DNA of 64,000 bases from positions 5,213,001 through 5,277,000 of the forward strand of contig JAPTOF010000020.1 of NCBI GenBank assembly GCA_028554755.1, written 5' to 3'. Made by a program: the position numbers and the translations under genes. Origin of the DNA: Cordia subcordata. Its lineage: Eukaryota; Streptophyta; Magnoliopsida; Boraginales; Cordiaceae. Of this stretch, positions 1 through 11,951 are shown piece after piece (within the stretch, counting starts at the first letter, position 1; every line of letters starts with the position of its first letter). Under the pieces are notes generated by a model. That model was not told where the DNA came from. It made no database searches and saw nothing but the letters and a program-made list of their open reading frames with translations.

Positions 1-3000
1 AAATTAGTTCATGCAAGAAATAATCAGAATGTTCAAACAGGTCCAGACTTTCAAAAAATCCATAAAGAAATCATCTGGCACAAAGAGCCACACATTATGC
101 AACAGAATTAAGAGGTTGTCATGCTCAAAGCCCTTGAGGAGAAACAGGCAAGTAGACAAAAATTCACAATCTCGCTTAATGTTATGGATGGAAATAGATG
201 CATAATGTACGAATTTGTGCATCTTTACAAACATGGTTTCGAACCTATGAAAAATGAGAGTTCTTTGTTTATGATATTGATGAGAATTAGATAATTCAGA
301 ATAATTGTAGAGATGGTCTGCAAAGTTCAGGTTATAGGTTAACTACTTTGTACACGGATTATCCACCAAAGCAAACAACCTATATCAGCTTTATTTAACA
401 CCTTGATGACACCCAAGCTCAGTATGTTATGATAGTCCAATCTAGAGGTGCTTCTTATAGCAATAACTTAACTAGAGCTTTACTAACAATCAGCCTTAGG
501 ACAGGGTACAGGTCATCTGTCCTTTCAGAAGTGAGGCCTATATCAGAGCATCCGCTGATGAAGAGAACCAAAATACTGACCCTTCATTAATTGAGTTGGA
601 CTGATCAAGATACTCCAAAGCAACACGTCCATCAACTGATCCAACCACAAAACCTGCATGTGTAAGACATTCAATGTGAAAGCAATTGAAGGCTGAATAA
701 AGAAATGAGGAAATAAAAAACTTAGATCCTAGAACAAAGTCGAGATCCTTGTTAAATTTGTCTGACCATGAGAAAGAATGATGAAACTTGTCATAAATGT
801 GAAGACTGACTCCCTCATATGGAAGTGTGTATGGGGTTGAAAATAATGATTTGGATGAAGAACTTCCACATGTAACTAATCATGTCAACACAAGCAAACT
901 AAAGATACAAAAATAAAATGTTGTCAATTACCTTCTGAACTAAGAATAGGACGGACGCACTTTATTTGAATGTCACTAAAAGAATGGACTGATTTACTAT
1001 AGCTCCTCAAGTCATAGACGTTAACAGATGACCACCCCACAGCCAGCTTCAAACTGAATCCAGTCAGTGACATTGATTCCACCTCTACATCTGTTTGGTT
1101 CAAGCTGCCAAGGGACTTACTTGAGCGTGGATCCCACAGTAAAATCTTTCTGTCCCAACTGGCAGAGACTATCTGACCTATGGCAACAAAAAAGGATTTA
1201 GTTAAAACTCATTTGAGGAATACAGACACAATGCAAGTTTTGACATATTACATATCTATAATCAAAGGGAATACTCTTCTATTCCTATCCAAAACACTTT
1301 GTGACTTTGTCTTTCCTAGTAGATTTCCTAGAAGCAGCAAGTAACAGCACAGGAGACATGAAATGGAAGCATATATACATAACTATAAACCCTGTGATCA
1401 TACTATTTAATGGGCATCTTACGTGTTTCATCAGAGTACTCAACACAAGTAGCTGTATCAGCGTGTTTTCCAATTGAAACATCATTTGCGGATAACAAAT
1501 CGAACCTAAAAAATTTCCAGAAGAAGACAACTCATCAGAAAGACTTTCATGGAATTGTAGCAAATCAAAATACAGCAACTGACAGAAGTAAGAATTTCTT
1601 CTGTTGAAACATAATTCAGTTAAAGAAAAGAAAGGAAAAAAAAGAAAAGAAAAGAAAACAGGAAAGCATCTCAAGTTCTCTTAATACTAAAGCAAACTTC
1701 AGGCAATGTGTTTGGCCGCAAATTCAATCCATGGGCAGAAGGATCCCAGAGGGATTGATGATAACCACTCAAGCCGTCACTATGAAGCATAACCAGTTTC
1801 CAAACCCATCATTCATATTTTATTATCCTACAGTTTTTGTCATTCCTGAATGTTTCTTTTTTTTCTTTTGCCAAGTTGAGTAATATACATATTAGTTATC
1901 AAAAAGTTACATTTTCAATAGGGATAATATCTAAAAGCATCCTATAAAGGAAAGAAAGGTGGATCATCAAGTTATGGTAATTAGTATAGACCTACACGCA
2001 GTAGCATTTAACATTTTTCGCAGATTGTACAACCACTGACCGCATCACTTGGCAGTTGGTACTATCTTAACATGCACAGAAGAATAGTTCGGATGGGCGT
2101 TTTTAGTTCCGTATACAAGTGAGACCTCTTGTTGGTACGTAGCACGCCAAGTCATCGGCTTCACTACAAATTCTATAATTCTGGAAAAGCACTTTCCAAG
2201 TAGAGAAAAGAAGACTCTCAACATGATAAGAAGTGTATCTCTCAACATGGTGTGATATCAGAAAAAACAAACTGTCACTTGCAATTTTCAGAATGAACTA
2301 GCACACAATTGCAATTGAAGTTGAAAAAAGTACAAGTAAGAGCCCTCAGGTCCCAAGTATGCTGGAGAAGAATGAAATATACCCCCTAGATTTTGTAGTA
2401 ATGAGGCAAAAGCTATACAAAATCTATTAAAGACGCTCTACTTTAATTATCTTTCCTATATAACCTCGTATAGCAACAACTAATGACAAAATTCCATAAG
2501 CAAACAACCATAATGACAAACCTGTGTATCGAACCATCAGAATTAGCAGTCAGAGCCACATGCTCAGTCTCAAAACAGCAATCCAAAAGCACGGTATCCG
2601 CGGAAGCTTCTAGTCTCAACTTAGAGCTATCCACATCATATAATCTTAAATTCTGCATAAAACCAACAAAAAAAACATACCATATCCAGTTAACACACAC
2701 AAACAAACACCTGCATCTCTACATCACAAGTGTAGTCAACAATCATATAGACGCATATAAGAGTGTCTTGAATAGTATCATAGTATCACGCCCCCGAGCT
2801 AGACTAGTGTTATAGCCCTCAAATTAACGGACTTTATCAAACCTGAGTTATTAATTATACCACAACACCCAGATACTCAAATATTTCTGCACAAATCGAT
2901 GTGGGACATTACATATACGTACACACAAGTGCCAAAGAGACGCACACATTCCTACACACGTATAGGAAAGTGTACTCACAGTGTCCCAAGATGAAATGAG

Positions 3001-3084
3001 GAGGTTGTTGGAAGTAGGGGCGAAGCGGATCCTCGAAACCGCATCCCCAATCGGCTTCTTGAGATTTAAACGGGTCGTTTTCAT
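1..3084 (-). CDS. BUB3.3: BUB3.3-like WD40 mitotic checkpoint protein, 5' part (runs off left edge)
   Basis: WD40-repeat protein of the BUB3 family, which acts at kinetochores in the spindle assembly checkpoint. Hand-spliced exons on the minus strand are 2980-3084, 2522-2652, 1423-1505, 932-1177 and 581-653. All junctions are GT..AG and keep one frame, giving about 212 residues. The start is the Met at 3084 (MKTTRLNL), because the family begins just before the motif IGDAVSRIRFAP; an in-frame Met 20 codons upstream is less likely. Visible WD-repeat signatures include NNLLISSWDT followed by NLRLYDVDSS, IVSASWDRKILLWDPRSS, LAVGWSSVNVYDLR and FVVGSVDGRVALEY. This exon text resembles the divergent plant BUB3.3 more than BUB3.1/3.2, from memory. 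I see no exon for the conserved RCHPK block in 1-580, so the remaining third of the roughly 320-residue protein should lie left of the window. Positions 1-580 would then be intron. Confidence 0.85.
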
Positions 3085-4626
3085 GGTGATAGAACTGGTA
3101 ATTAACTTTGGGAAAACATCAAAATTGGTGAGTTTAGGCCCCAAAAGGAAAATGGGAAATCAAATAAGCGAAAAGAAAAGCTTCAATTTGCTTCTTTTAA
3201 GTTGATTTTAGCGTTTCTCTTATAGAAATTTTTGCAAAGAAACAAGAAAAATGGTGTGTGATAGAGCAGTTCAGCAGTGGTGTGGTGGTGGCTGAAAGTG
3301 GAAGGTGAAAAATGGTTTTTGGTTTTGATTTGAATTTGCTTGTTTCCCTCTGCAAATTTGCTTCCGCCTTGCTATATATATAAGAAATTTAACTTGGAGT
3401 TACAAATTTGCCCTCGAGTGAATGCTTCAATAGATTATTTTAATAATTTATGAAAAAAAAATTTTTTTTTTGAGGAGTTAATAATTCAGGCTTTTAAAAA
3501 AGTTGTACTTTAATTTTTTCAAAATTTTAATTTTGATAAAAAGCAAGCTAAATAATTATTGTAAAAAAATAATAATCCAAACGGGCCCTTACTAACACTT
3601 GTCCTTATAAAACTAAAATAGCAGAAGAACTAGAGAAAAGCGAATACTGATCCATTGATTCTGATATGTACAATTACAACGTATAAAAGTTCTATTCGTA
3701 AGAATACATTATTTGTTCCTACACGTTTTCTCATAACTTGAGAAAGTTTTTATTTTCTCAAACTTAGATTTGAGTTACAATCCAATATTACTTTATGAAC
3801 CTGAACATCAACATATCCCAAATACATGCCCGACGAGACATTTTTTTGCCCAATTATTATTTAGTGAAATATTAAAAAGTATTATTTTTGAGTTCATATA
3901 GTTTATAAAGGTTGAGATATTTTGCATGCACTTGTTTGAATAAAGATGAATAATTACTTCGTGTTCCAAATAAAAGACAAGTTTGGATTGATTTTTATGA
4001 AATATTTTATTTATAATTTTTGAAACAGATATTTTTTCTTTTCATTTCAAAGAAGGTCAAAGGCCAATTACAACATGTAATTAACGAGAATTAATCCCTG
4101 AACCTACTCACACTAAAGTAAAAAACATACCACTTGACCACTAAATTTTTTAGGCAAATACTTTTCAAAAAATGAAATTTTTTACTCCTGTCAAAAGCTC
4201 AGATTGATTTTCTGTCAAGAGTTAACTATTTTTTTCCTTTTCTGAAGCCAACGTGAATTATTAATGCAAAAACAAGATCTTTTTTTTTCCAATTGAAAAA
4301 ATGAAGTTTTAGCAAAATGTTCAATCCAAACGAGCCCAAAGTTTGAGACGGTGCAGATTACTATTACACAAACTATTCATGTAAATTTCAATCTGTCAAT
4401 AAAGTGGGGAAAAAGATAAAGAAGTATCGTTAATTTCTTCGTGCTTGTTCCTGAAGCAACAAGATCTGTAGATATATACACAAACCTAGATCATACACCC
4501 TGATGAAAACCAACTTTAACAGACGGGAGCAGCTATGAGCAAATTAAACAGGAAACAAGAACTAATGTATATAAACAATACATTTATTGGGTTGTTGCAC
4601 TCTCTTTACCAGCCTACCACCTTATT
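3085..4626. other. Spacer between BUB3.3 start and MINE1 3' end
   Basis: AT-rich non-coding DNA. It holds the BUB3.3 upstream region (a TATATATATAAG tract at about 3373-3384 is a plausible TATA region) and the MINE1 3' flank. Stretches at 3430-3590 and 4140-4340 end in AATCCAAACGGGCCC and AATCCAAACGAGCCC. They resemble the short MITE family seen at 12490-12730, 34290-34490 and 45760-45970. No gene is supported. Confidence 0.6.
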
Positions 4627-7600
4627 TCACCTGCTAAAATCTTTAAATTCTTCATTTGGTATATAGAAATCGAACTTGACATCGACAGCACCGGAGCTAT
4701 CTCCAGTATCCATGTACTCGATATTTGTTATCGCTCCAACTTCATCCCCGTCTTGGTATTCTGGTTTCACCCTTCGAACTGGCACTGTGACTGAGTAGAT
4801 TGTCCCAATGTCTGGATCTGTCGAGACACTCAGTTGAACTTTATCCTGAGATTCTATCTCCACAAAATCTGATAGAACGGTCACAATGTTCTTTACAATC
4901 TTTTGCTTGGCCTCATCACTGACTGCACATCGATCAGAGAAGAGGATCATCCTCAAGCGTTGTTTAGCAATATTTGCATTAGATTTCTTGGTTATTGTAG
5001 CTGATGGGAATAATATCTTCCAAGCCAAGTTTAACCGCTCAAAAAAGCTCATGTTAACAGCATTAAGAAGCAAGCTATCAACATCTTGGCTAATGGATTT
5101 TGGGGACACGTTATATTTTCCAAAGGCTCCAACGGGCCGTCTGTAATTGCAGCGCATATGTTGGCTATCAACAAAGGCTTGAGACCATTTCGGCAAGGCC
5201 TCAGAACTTATAGACCCTCCACCAAGAGACACATTATACTCTACCTGTAATGCAGCAAAATCAACTTTAACTAAAATATAACATCAAGTACTGGTATGAA
5301 AATTACATGTTCAGTCAAAATCACAACTTGAGTATCATCGGAGAAAAGTAAAACTCCACATATGCAATGAATCTGCTAGTTACGGAAACAAAAATGAATT
5401 CTCAGAACAACCAATGCAGGGGAAAATGGGTAAAGCACAACACTTCCTAATTCGAACGAAACATATGCTATATAAATATTAATAAATCTTAGACTTGCTT
5501 GCATGATATTGAATGTCATGTGCAAACATAAGTTGACCACCAACTTAGATTTACAAAGATGAAATTATGTAAGAACACCATCTGGCACACAAATCCAACA
5601 TCAACATGCTGAAAGGTTGATCAAATTGTATACAAGACTGACAGACTGCTTACAGAGAGAGAGAGATACAGACAGAGAGTAATACTTGTTGCAGTTTTAC
5701 AAGCCGGAAGAAATTCATTACTTCACATAAAGCACAAACATATGCACTTGAATGAGAATCCATCTCATCCACCAGTTCTAGCCTAAAATGGAGATCATCG
5801 GCAAAGCTCAAAAGTTTTGACTGATAATCAGCATTCAGTAACATTGCCATAAACTACAAACAGATAGAAGCAGAAAGGGATAGAGTAAACGAGGAAGATC
5901 ACTGCAGTCTGCATAAATTGTCTCAAAACTGCACACTAACAGGCTAATTATGAGGTAAGCTTAAATAACAAGCTTCTAATTGTATTTCTTTTTTATAGAT
6001 TCTACAAGAGTGAATTTAAGGCCAAAAAGAAAAAGGAGCCAAAAGAAGAAGTGGAGAGTAGGAGCTAAATCCGAAAAATGCAACTATTTGCTTGAAAACA
6101 AGCATGTGGCATTGAGATATATAATGAAAGCATATGAGCCTCATTGAGTATGTTTCCTTTGATTACTTTTGGGTCTGGCTTCTGGTCCTTTCACCCAAAT
6201 TTATTCATATAATCTGTAAATGGAACATGTTTAACTCATAAAAGGAAGGGGAAAACCAAAATTTCCATAAGGACCTCATAGTATAGGAAGGTAAGTTTTT
6301 CAGAATACATAACATCTAAAAACAACACAGGTCTAGAAAAAAGAAAGAGATTAACTTGTCAATAGCAGCTGGCTACAAACAAAATCAGAATTCAGAGCAA
6401 TTGGAACATGTCCATGTGTAGGCCCTCTTCATAAATAGGAGGCTACCTCAATAACATATGCAACTGTACAATGTTATAGCTTATTATTCATCAAGAGCCA
6501 TACACTCAATACATATTCTTGAAACCCCGCTCTACACATCTCAAATATGAAATGAAACAGAAAGTGAAGAGTTGGAGTTCAGTATCCAGTAAGAAGTACA
6601 TTGATATTTCCAATTTAGTACACTAAAAAGCTACATGGAGCCCAAATTATTAGTGGTGCTTGTTTATGTATATTAGGGTATTTCCAAAAACATCTTTCCA
6701 CGGACAAGTATAGAAGGATGAAGTCAGCTCCGTATCATAATTCCAGCTCCCCGGAATTAAAGCCAACCACAAACCTGTAAAGGAATTCTCAGGGTACTGC
6801 TCTCAAAGAATTTGATAGTAGTATCGTCAACCCATGTGAACATAATTATCAAAATTAACTTGGGGAGGATGGAACAGGATTCTGCTTTGTGAATGATAAG
6901 GTAAGATGAGAATGGAGTTGAGCAGAAAATCATCTTAAATGATTAGTAGCAACATCTGCAGTAAATGGATGACCAAAATCCGTGAAAATACAACTACTAA
7001 GAGCAATTTTCACACAACAGGGGTGGCACGAATGTGGTAATTAAGCATAATTACAACCAAACAGCTGATTTTCCCATATCAAAACGGGCTTTAACCCCAC
7101 AAGAGTGTAAATTATTAACAAATCTCAAATTCCCAAATCACTACTATGGTGCTAATTTAAACTCCTAGTATACATCATCTGTCCTGAAAATGTGAATCCG
7201 CGGAATGTTCATAGCAGTAACTTGAATAAATCCTTTAAAAAAAACATTAAACTTGCCAGAATTACCCCCCCCCCTAAAAAAAAAAAAACTCCTATTCTTA
7301 TTGTTCTTATTTTTCAGACTCGATATTTTTTCAGAAACTTGATTATCAAAGCATAATAAAATTAACCCATTACAGGAAACAAGAATGCTCCATATCAGAG
7401 GTGCTTATTCTTCACTGCACTTAAAGATAGAAATTGCATTTAACACTCGAGACTTTTTCTCATACAAATTGGGGCGGTCTAAATACCAAACAAATTATAT
7501 CACAATAAAAAATGAGATAATATGAAAAACAAAACAAAAAAAAAGAAAAAGATAAGAAAAGTGAACCTTAGACGGAGGAAATGAGCGGCGAGGAGGGGTG

Positions 7601-7656
7601 GTTGCATAAGGAAGAAGAGCTGCGGAGACACTCAAATCTGCAAAGGTTGCTGCCAT
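4627..7656 (-). CDS. MINE1: Plastid division topological specificity factor MinE homolog
   Basis: Nuclear-encoded MinE homolog, which positions the plastid division ring by acting on MinD at the inner envelope or stroma. Two exons: 7567-7656 (30 codons) and 4627-5244, joined in phase 0 across AAG|GTTCAC and TTACAG|GTAG, give 235 residues, close to the about 229 of Arabidopsis MINE1. Residues 1 to about 65 are Ser/Pro/Arg-rich and read as a transit peptide (MAATFADLSVSAALLPYATT). The MinE core starts near residue 96 with SFFERLNLAWKILFPS (anti-MinCD helix), followed by AKQRLRMILFSDRC and VTVPVRRVKPEYQDGDE (topological specificity part). The acidic, aromatic C-terminus is the plant extension. 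The start at 7656 matches the family; an in-frame ATG at 7731 would add 25 residues. The 2.3-kb intron contains no other supported gene; the small ORF at 5650-5850 is intronic. Confidence 0.93.
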
Positions 7657-8030
7657 TTGGGTTGTGGGTAGTGGCATCACATCGGAGCTGAGAGAGTGGA
7701 GGTATGGGGTCTGCTTAATAACTAGTTTCATATGCTTATGCTTATTAATTAAAAGTGCTTATGAGTAATGGTCGTCTATAATTAATTCTTTTTTTATGCT
7801 TACAAATAAATAATAAATAATAAATAAATAAATGTTTATATAGTATTATTTTGAGTTAATTTCGACACAAGTAGTCATTGTTGTCGACTTTTTAAAATTG
7901 GGTTTCATTATTATAAAATATTTAATTTAGTTTTTAATGTTTTATAAATATAATTAAATTAATTTTTATTATTTTAAAATATTTATATTAATCCTTAATA
8001 TTTCACTATCAACTTAGTCTCTATTATTTT
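7657..8030. promoter_or_regulatory. Upstream region of MINE1
   Basis: Region directly upstream of the MINE1 start on the minus strand. It is AT-rich, with TAAATAAATAAT-type runs at about 7805-7835. No specific element can be defended. The old dispersed repeat begins at about 8040. Confidence 0.3.
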
Positions 8031-8225
8031 AAAAATATTCATATTATAGAGTTTTTAGCAATAGAACTTTAAGTAGAAATATTGTTGAATAAAAATTATT
8101 TTTTATTTGGCTTATACGTTTAGGAGTTGAACTTTCAGTTGTTTGAGAATAATATTAAACTTTCAACATTATGAGTAGTATTTTTAAGGGAAAAAAGAAA
8201 AAAAAAACTAATTTGACATGATATA

Positions 8226-9781
8226 GGCTAAATTATTTGAGAAGTCACTAACTATTTGGCTAATCCTCCTTTGATTATCGAATTACTTTTTGTTTCAAAA
8301 GGACCATTAATTTTTTAAAATTGTTTCATTTAAACCATTTCATTAAAAAACTTAACAACTTGTAGTAAAAATATAAATACTTAAAAATTAAGTGACTTGG
8401 GTAATTTTTTTTATTTTTTAATTAATTATCAATGTCTTTTAATTTCTATCTATTTATTCTTTTATTTTCTTTTTTCCCCTATCCTGTTTCCCTTTTTTCT
8501 CTTTCTATTTTTGCTTGTTTTATTTTGGTGTTTTAAAAAAAAATAAATTAAAATTATTTTCTATCCTAATTTTTTTGTTTTACTTTGGTTACAAACTAAA
8601 AATTACAATAAAAATACACTCGTTACGATCATAAGAGGGAACACTCTCTTATTATAAAAGAAATCTTTATTTAATATTGATATATTAAATATTTTGAGTC
8701 AAAAATAAATCTTTTTTATAACATATTAGGAGATTCAAATTTAAATATACTGATGCTAGCTAATTAAGCACTAAGCCTTAATAAAACATGCAAGTACACA
8801 GGTCGTGTCGTCTAATGTGCAAAAGCAGGGTCAATCCCTCAAGGAAGCGGGAAATGGGGAATGAAAACTAAATGTGTGTCTTGGAAAGCTAAAAAGAAAA
8901 CAAGCTAAACTAAGAATTCTTTTTGGTTGTTTTAAATTTAAAGGGAGTTCAAAGTAAATTAAATTAATCTAAACAAACTAAATGAAATAAAAGCAAGAGA
9001 GAACAAGCTAGTAAAAGAGAATTGACACAAGAAATGGGACAATGGGTGAAATCCACTTAACTATGAGTGATTTGGGTACTAACTTTATTAAGGGATTAAC
9101 TTTGATGGTTTTGCCCTAAAAAGGTGTGCTCTAAGCTAGGAATCTAATGAACCTCTTCTATAATCACTAGAACTTAGTGCGGGTCTATCTTTAGGTACCA
9201 ACTACCTAGAGCCATAGCTTGGTCCTTATGATCTAAGGCAAGGATAAGTTAATTACATTACTAGGTATGGTAATTGGTCTTACCCTAGGTTATAACTCGT
9301 TGGTTGGGTTTAAAGCCAAAAACTAGACTTCCTAAGGTCAATTAAGCTAGTTCGACACCTATTGGCTGGGTTTAAAGTCAAAGAAAACTAAACTAGACCT
9401 AATTATTAATGAAGAACCACCAATCATAGCATCACACAAGTGAGATTTGACAATAAAGCACATCATACATGTTCTCGAGCATGGTATGAGTAGATATAAA
9501 GCATTACTTAGACATATTTAGGTCATACCAATTTAGGCATTAAAACCCCACATGTATGTCATAGAAACTAAAATTGCTACTAAGGTAGATAAAAATACAC
9601 ATAGACATGCATAGTTACAAAACCCACTTCATAGAATCACTACGTAAACATCTAGACATGCTCAAACAATGATTTAAAAGTGTTAAATAGCAATTAAGCC
9701 TCTAAATATATATGTTCGCTCGTCTAGGCATATCAACAAATATAGACATGTATGTAAATAGCCATTGAAAAATTAAAAGCA

Positions 9782-9816
<35 letters not shown>

Positions 9817-10931
9817 CCAACAAAATCTCATAGCAAATTAGTACTTAATCAACCCATAATACAAGCTTCAATTACCCATAAAAGAACTATTCAAATATAG
9901 AGAAAAATAAGTACAAAAAGAGAAAGATGAACCTCACTTTTATACTTAGCTTTGCTTTGAAATCCTTGTCTTGATCTTGCAATTACAAATGTTAAAACCC
10001 TAATTACAAGCTTGGATTTAGGTGCATTTGTGTGTGGTTTAGTGTGTGAGAGATAGGTGAGTGAGGGTTTTGTATGTGCGTAAAGTGGGTGTGAATGTGT
10101 GTGTGTATACCCTCAAAAAATGCCTTAAATAGGGCTTCTATCACACAGGGCCCGGGGCCTAGCCTTGGGCTAGGTCGACTGGCCTAATTTGGCTTACTTT
10201 TTAATCTAGTCGGTTGACCGGTCTCCCCAAATTCTACTCCATTCTTGCTCCTCCTTAGCCCGGCCGCTTCCAAATGCACTCTTCAAACTTTCTTCACATC
10301 CCAAACACCTTTAGCTTGGCTCTTTCATCAAATCATCATTAATTCAAATCTTGAGCTTTGCCTTAAACTTCATCTAACACAATAAACAAGTGCGCATTAG
10401 TGTAGCATTTATGTTCTAAACTCTACTATGGACATTTGTAGCCCACTATACATAAGTATGATATAAATGCAATACTAACACACCTAATAAAGCACAAGAA
10501 CACTTCAAGCAAGTATATAAATGTCATGTAAACACACACACAAGCACAACACATCATATACCTCTTATTATAATTTTTTGTTTTTAGTCAAAGTAAAATA
10601 AAAAATTTAGGACAAAAAAAGCCTGTAATTTATTATCTTATGAGAACAAGAAAGTAAAATAAGCTAAAATTGAAAGAGAAAAAAGAAAGAAGGAAAGAAG
10701 AAAAAAAGAAAATAAAAGGATAAAGAGATAAAAATAAAAAGAGATTGAAAATTTATTTAAAACTAAAAAGAAAAAAAATACTCAAGTCACTTATTTAAGT
10801 TAAAATTTTCTTTTAATAAAATGGCTTAAATGAGACCATTTTGAAAAACTAATGGTCCTTTTGAAACAAAAAATAATTCGATAATCAAAATAGAACTAGG
10901 TAAATAGTTCAGTTACCTCTGAAAAATTTAT
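8226..10931. mobile_element. Non-autonomous MULE-like element with about 370-bp terminal inverted repeats
   Basis: The left arm (about 8226-8640) and right arm (about 10562-10931) are inverted copies. For example, tttgattatcgaattactttttg at about 8268 is matched in reverse complement at about 10862-10885 (with small differences), and fifty-base blocks around tccttttattttcttttt and tttactttg also pair. Outer ends read ggctaaattatttgag on the left and, in reverse complement, ataaatttttcagagg on the right. They are flanked by catgatata and catcatata (9 bp, one mismatch), the size expected for Mutator-like elements. Without the LTR inserted in it, the element is only about 0.9 kb and has no ORF. 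Class is inferred from long TIRs plus 9-bp duplication. Confidence 0.7.
8751..10556 (-). mobile_element. Solo LTR of a Ty3/gypsy (Athila/Tat-like) retrotransposon
   Basis: A 1.8-kb block starting TG (tgatgctagc) and ending CA (acacatca), flanked by a perfect 5-bp target-site duplication TATAC (8746-8750 and 10557-10561). On the minus strand it has a TATA-like CCTATTTAAGG at about 10124-10134 and a leader. It ends in a CTTGAGGGATTGACCCTGC / ACGACCTGTGTACTTGC-type segment like that just before the primer-binding site in Athila/Tat elements (from memory). No second LTR or internal coding region is present, so it is a solo LTR. It contains an (AT)n run at 9785-9812. Clade assignment is tentative; the solo LTR itself is well supported. 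Confidence 0.75.
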
Positions 10932-11000
10932 CATCATATAAAAATAGCTTCTCAAAAATATTTTTTGAACTTCTTTTAACTTTGGCTTTTATGCAAAAAC

Positions 11001-11951
11001 TCTTTTAATAAGAGTGATGTTTTGAGTTCAAATCCCAAGTGGGACAACGGATTAGGTTGGGGTGGGGGTTTGTTAAAAAAAAAATAATAGCCATTGTGTA
11101 CTTTTAAATATTTAAACATATTAATTTTATCTTTTAAACTCATAAAATGTACCTTTGAATATTTAAAACTAGGCCAAATAGACTATTAATTCTCAATGCT
11201 TAACAAACTTTTTCAAATTAGTCATTATGTTAATAGAAAATGAATCAAAGCAAAAGGATTAATTTGAACAAATTTGCAATATATTGAAAACTAATATGAA
11301 TAATTCTAAAATGATAGGGACTAATGTGACTATTCTTTTGAAATATTAAGATTAATTTGAATATATTTGTAAAATATTTTAGACTAATTTAAATAACTTA
11401 GAGCTAGGAGAATTAATTTGAAAAAGTATGAAAAAAATAAGGACCCTATATATGTGCGTGTGTGGTTGTGTGTTTATAAGTTATTCACCTAATTATTTAA
11501 TATACACTGTTGTTAATTAAAATAACTAGAAAAGTTCATTCGTTAATAAATAGTATAGTCTATAAAGCAACATTATTATCCCAACATTATTATCAAATTT
11601 ATAATACTCTGTTGTATATTGATAATAATTATACATAAAAGTAAACATCACGTAATAAATGATACTAATTCATATTATAGTATTTAACATTATATTCACA
11701 AGTTGTTAAAATCAGTGAAAAATGCATTTATAAGTTGTTACCCAAAACAATAGTTAACAAAACTAATAAAAAAATTGACATATCAAAATTTCGCTCACTT
11801 AAAAAAAAAAAAAATAAATAACGTGTCAAACTCTGATTTCATTTCAACGGCCTTATAATAAACACAAGAAGTCAAGAAGAACTTGTCTCGTTTCCTCGGG
11901 TAAATTTACTACTTGGAAAACGCAAGAAGTTTGTGTGGTTGGATACAAAGT
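11001..11951. other. Spacer downstream of the GLR gene
   Basis: AT-rich non-coding DNA. A short stretch at 11018-11085 (gagttcaaatcccaagtggg followed by a poly-A run) looks like the 3' part of a B-box-containing SINE, but is too short to call. The rest shows only diffuse A/T runs, and the GLR 3' end lies at its right. Confidence 0.4.

Larger units (their letters stand above)
8040..11000. repeat. Old dispersed AT-rich repeat, split by the MULE insertion
   Basis: The flanks of the inverted-repeat element, 8040-8225 and 10941-11000, read across the insertion as one sequence. They match the unit at 41281-41600: a gagcttttagctattt / attagactttcaaaattatg part, a gtaaaaatagtttttcaaaaa part and a ctttaacttttatataaaactct part. 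Further copies lie at about 42000-42175 and 50600-50925. It is non-coding, and its class is not clear from sequence alone. Confidence 0.55.

Noticed and set aside
1..300. Small ORFs on both strands at the left edge (64-76 codons)
   Set aside because: They lie where the BUB3.3 intron is expected, overlap each other on opposite strands, and show no domain; no WD40 exon could be read here.
2045..2248. 67-codon minus ORF between BUB3.3 exons
   Set aside because: It falls in the intron between exons 2522-2652 and 1423-1505, which join in frame without it.
5650..5850. 66-codon minus ORF as an extra MINE1 exon
   Set aside because: Exons 7567-7656 and 4627-5244 join directly in phase 0 and match the family; the ORF would add unrelated sequence.
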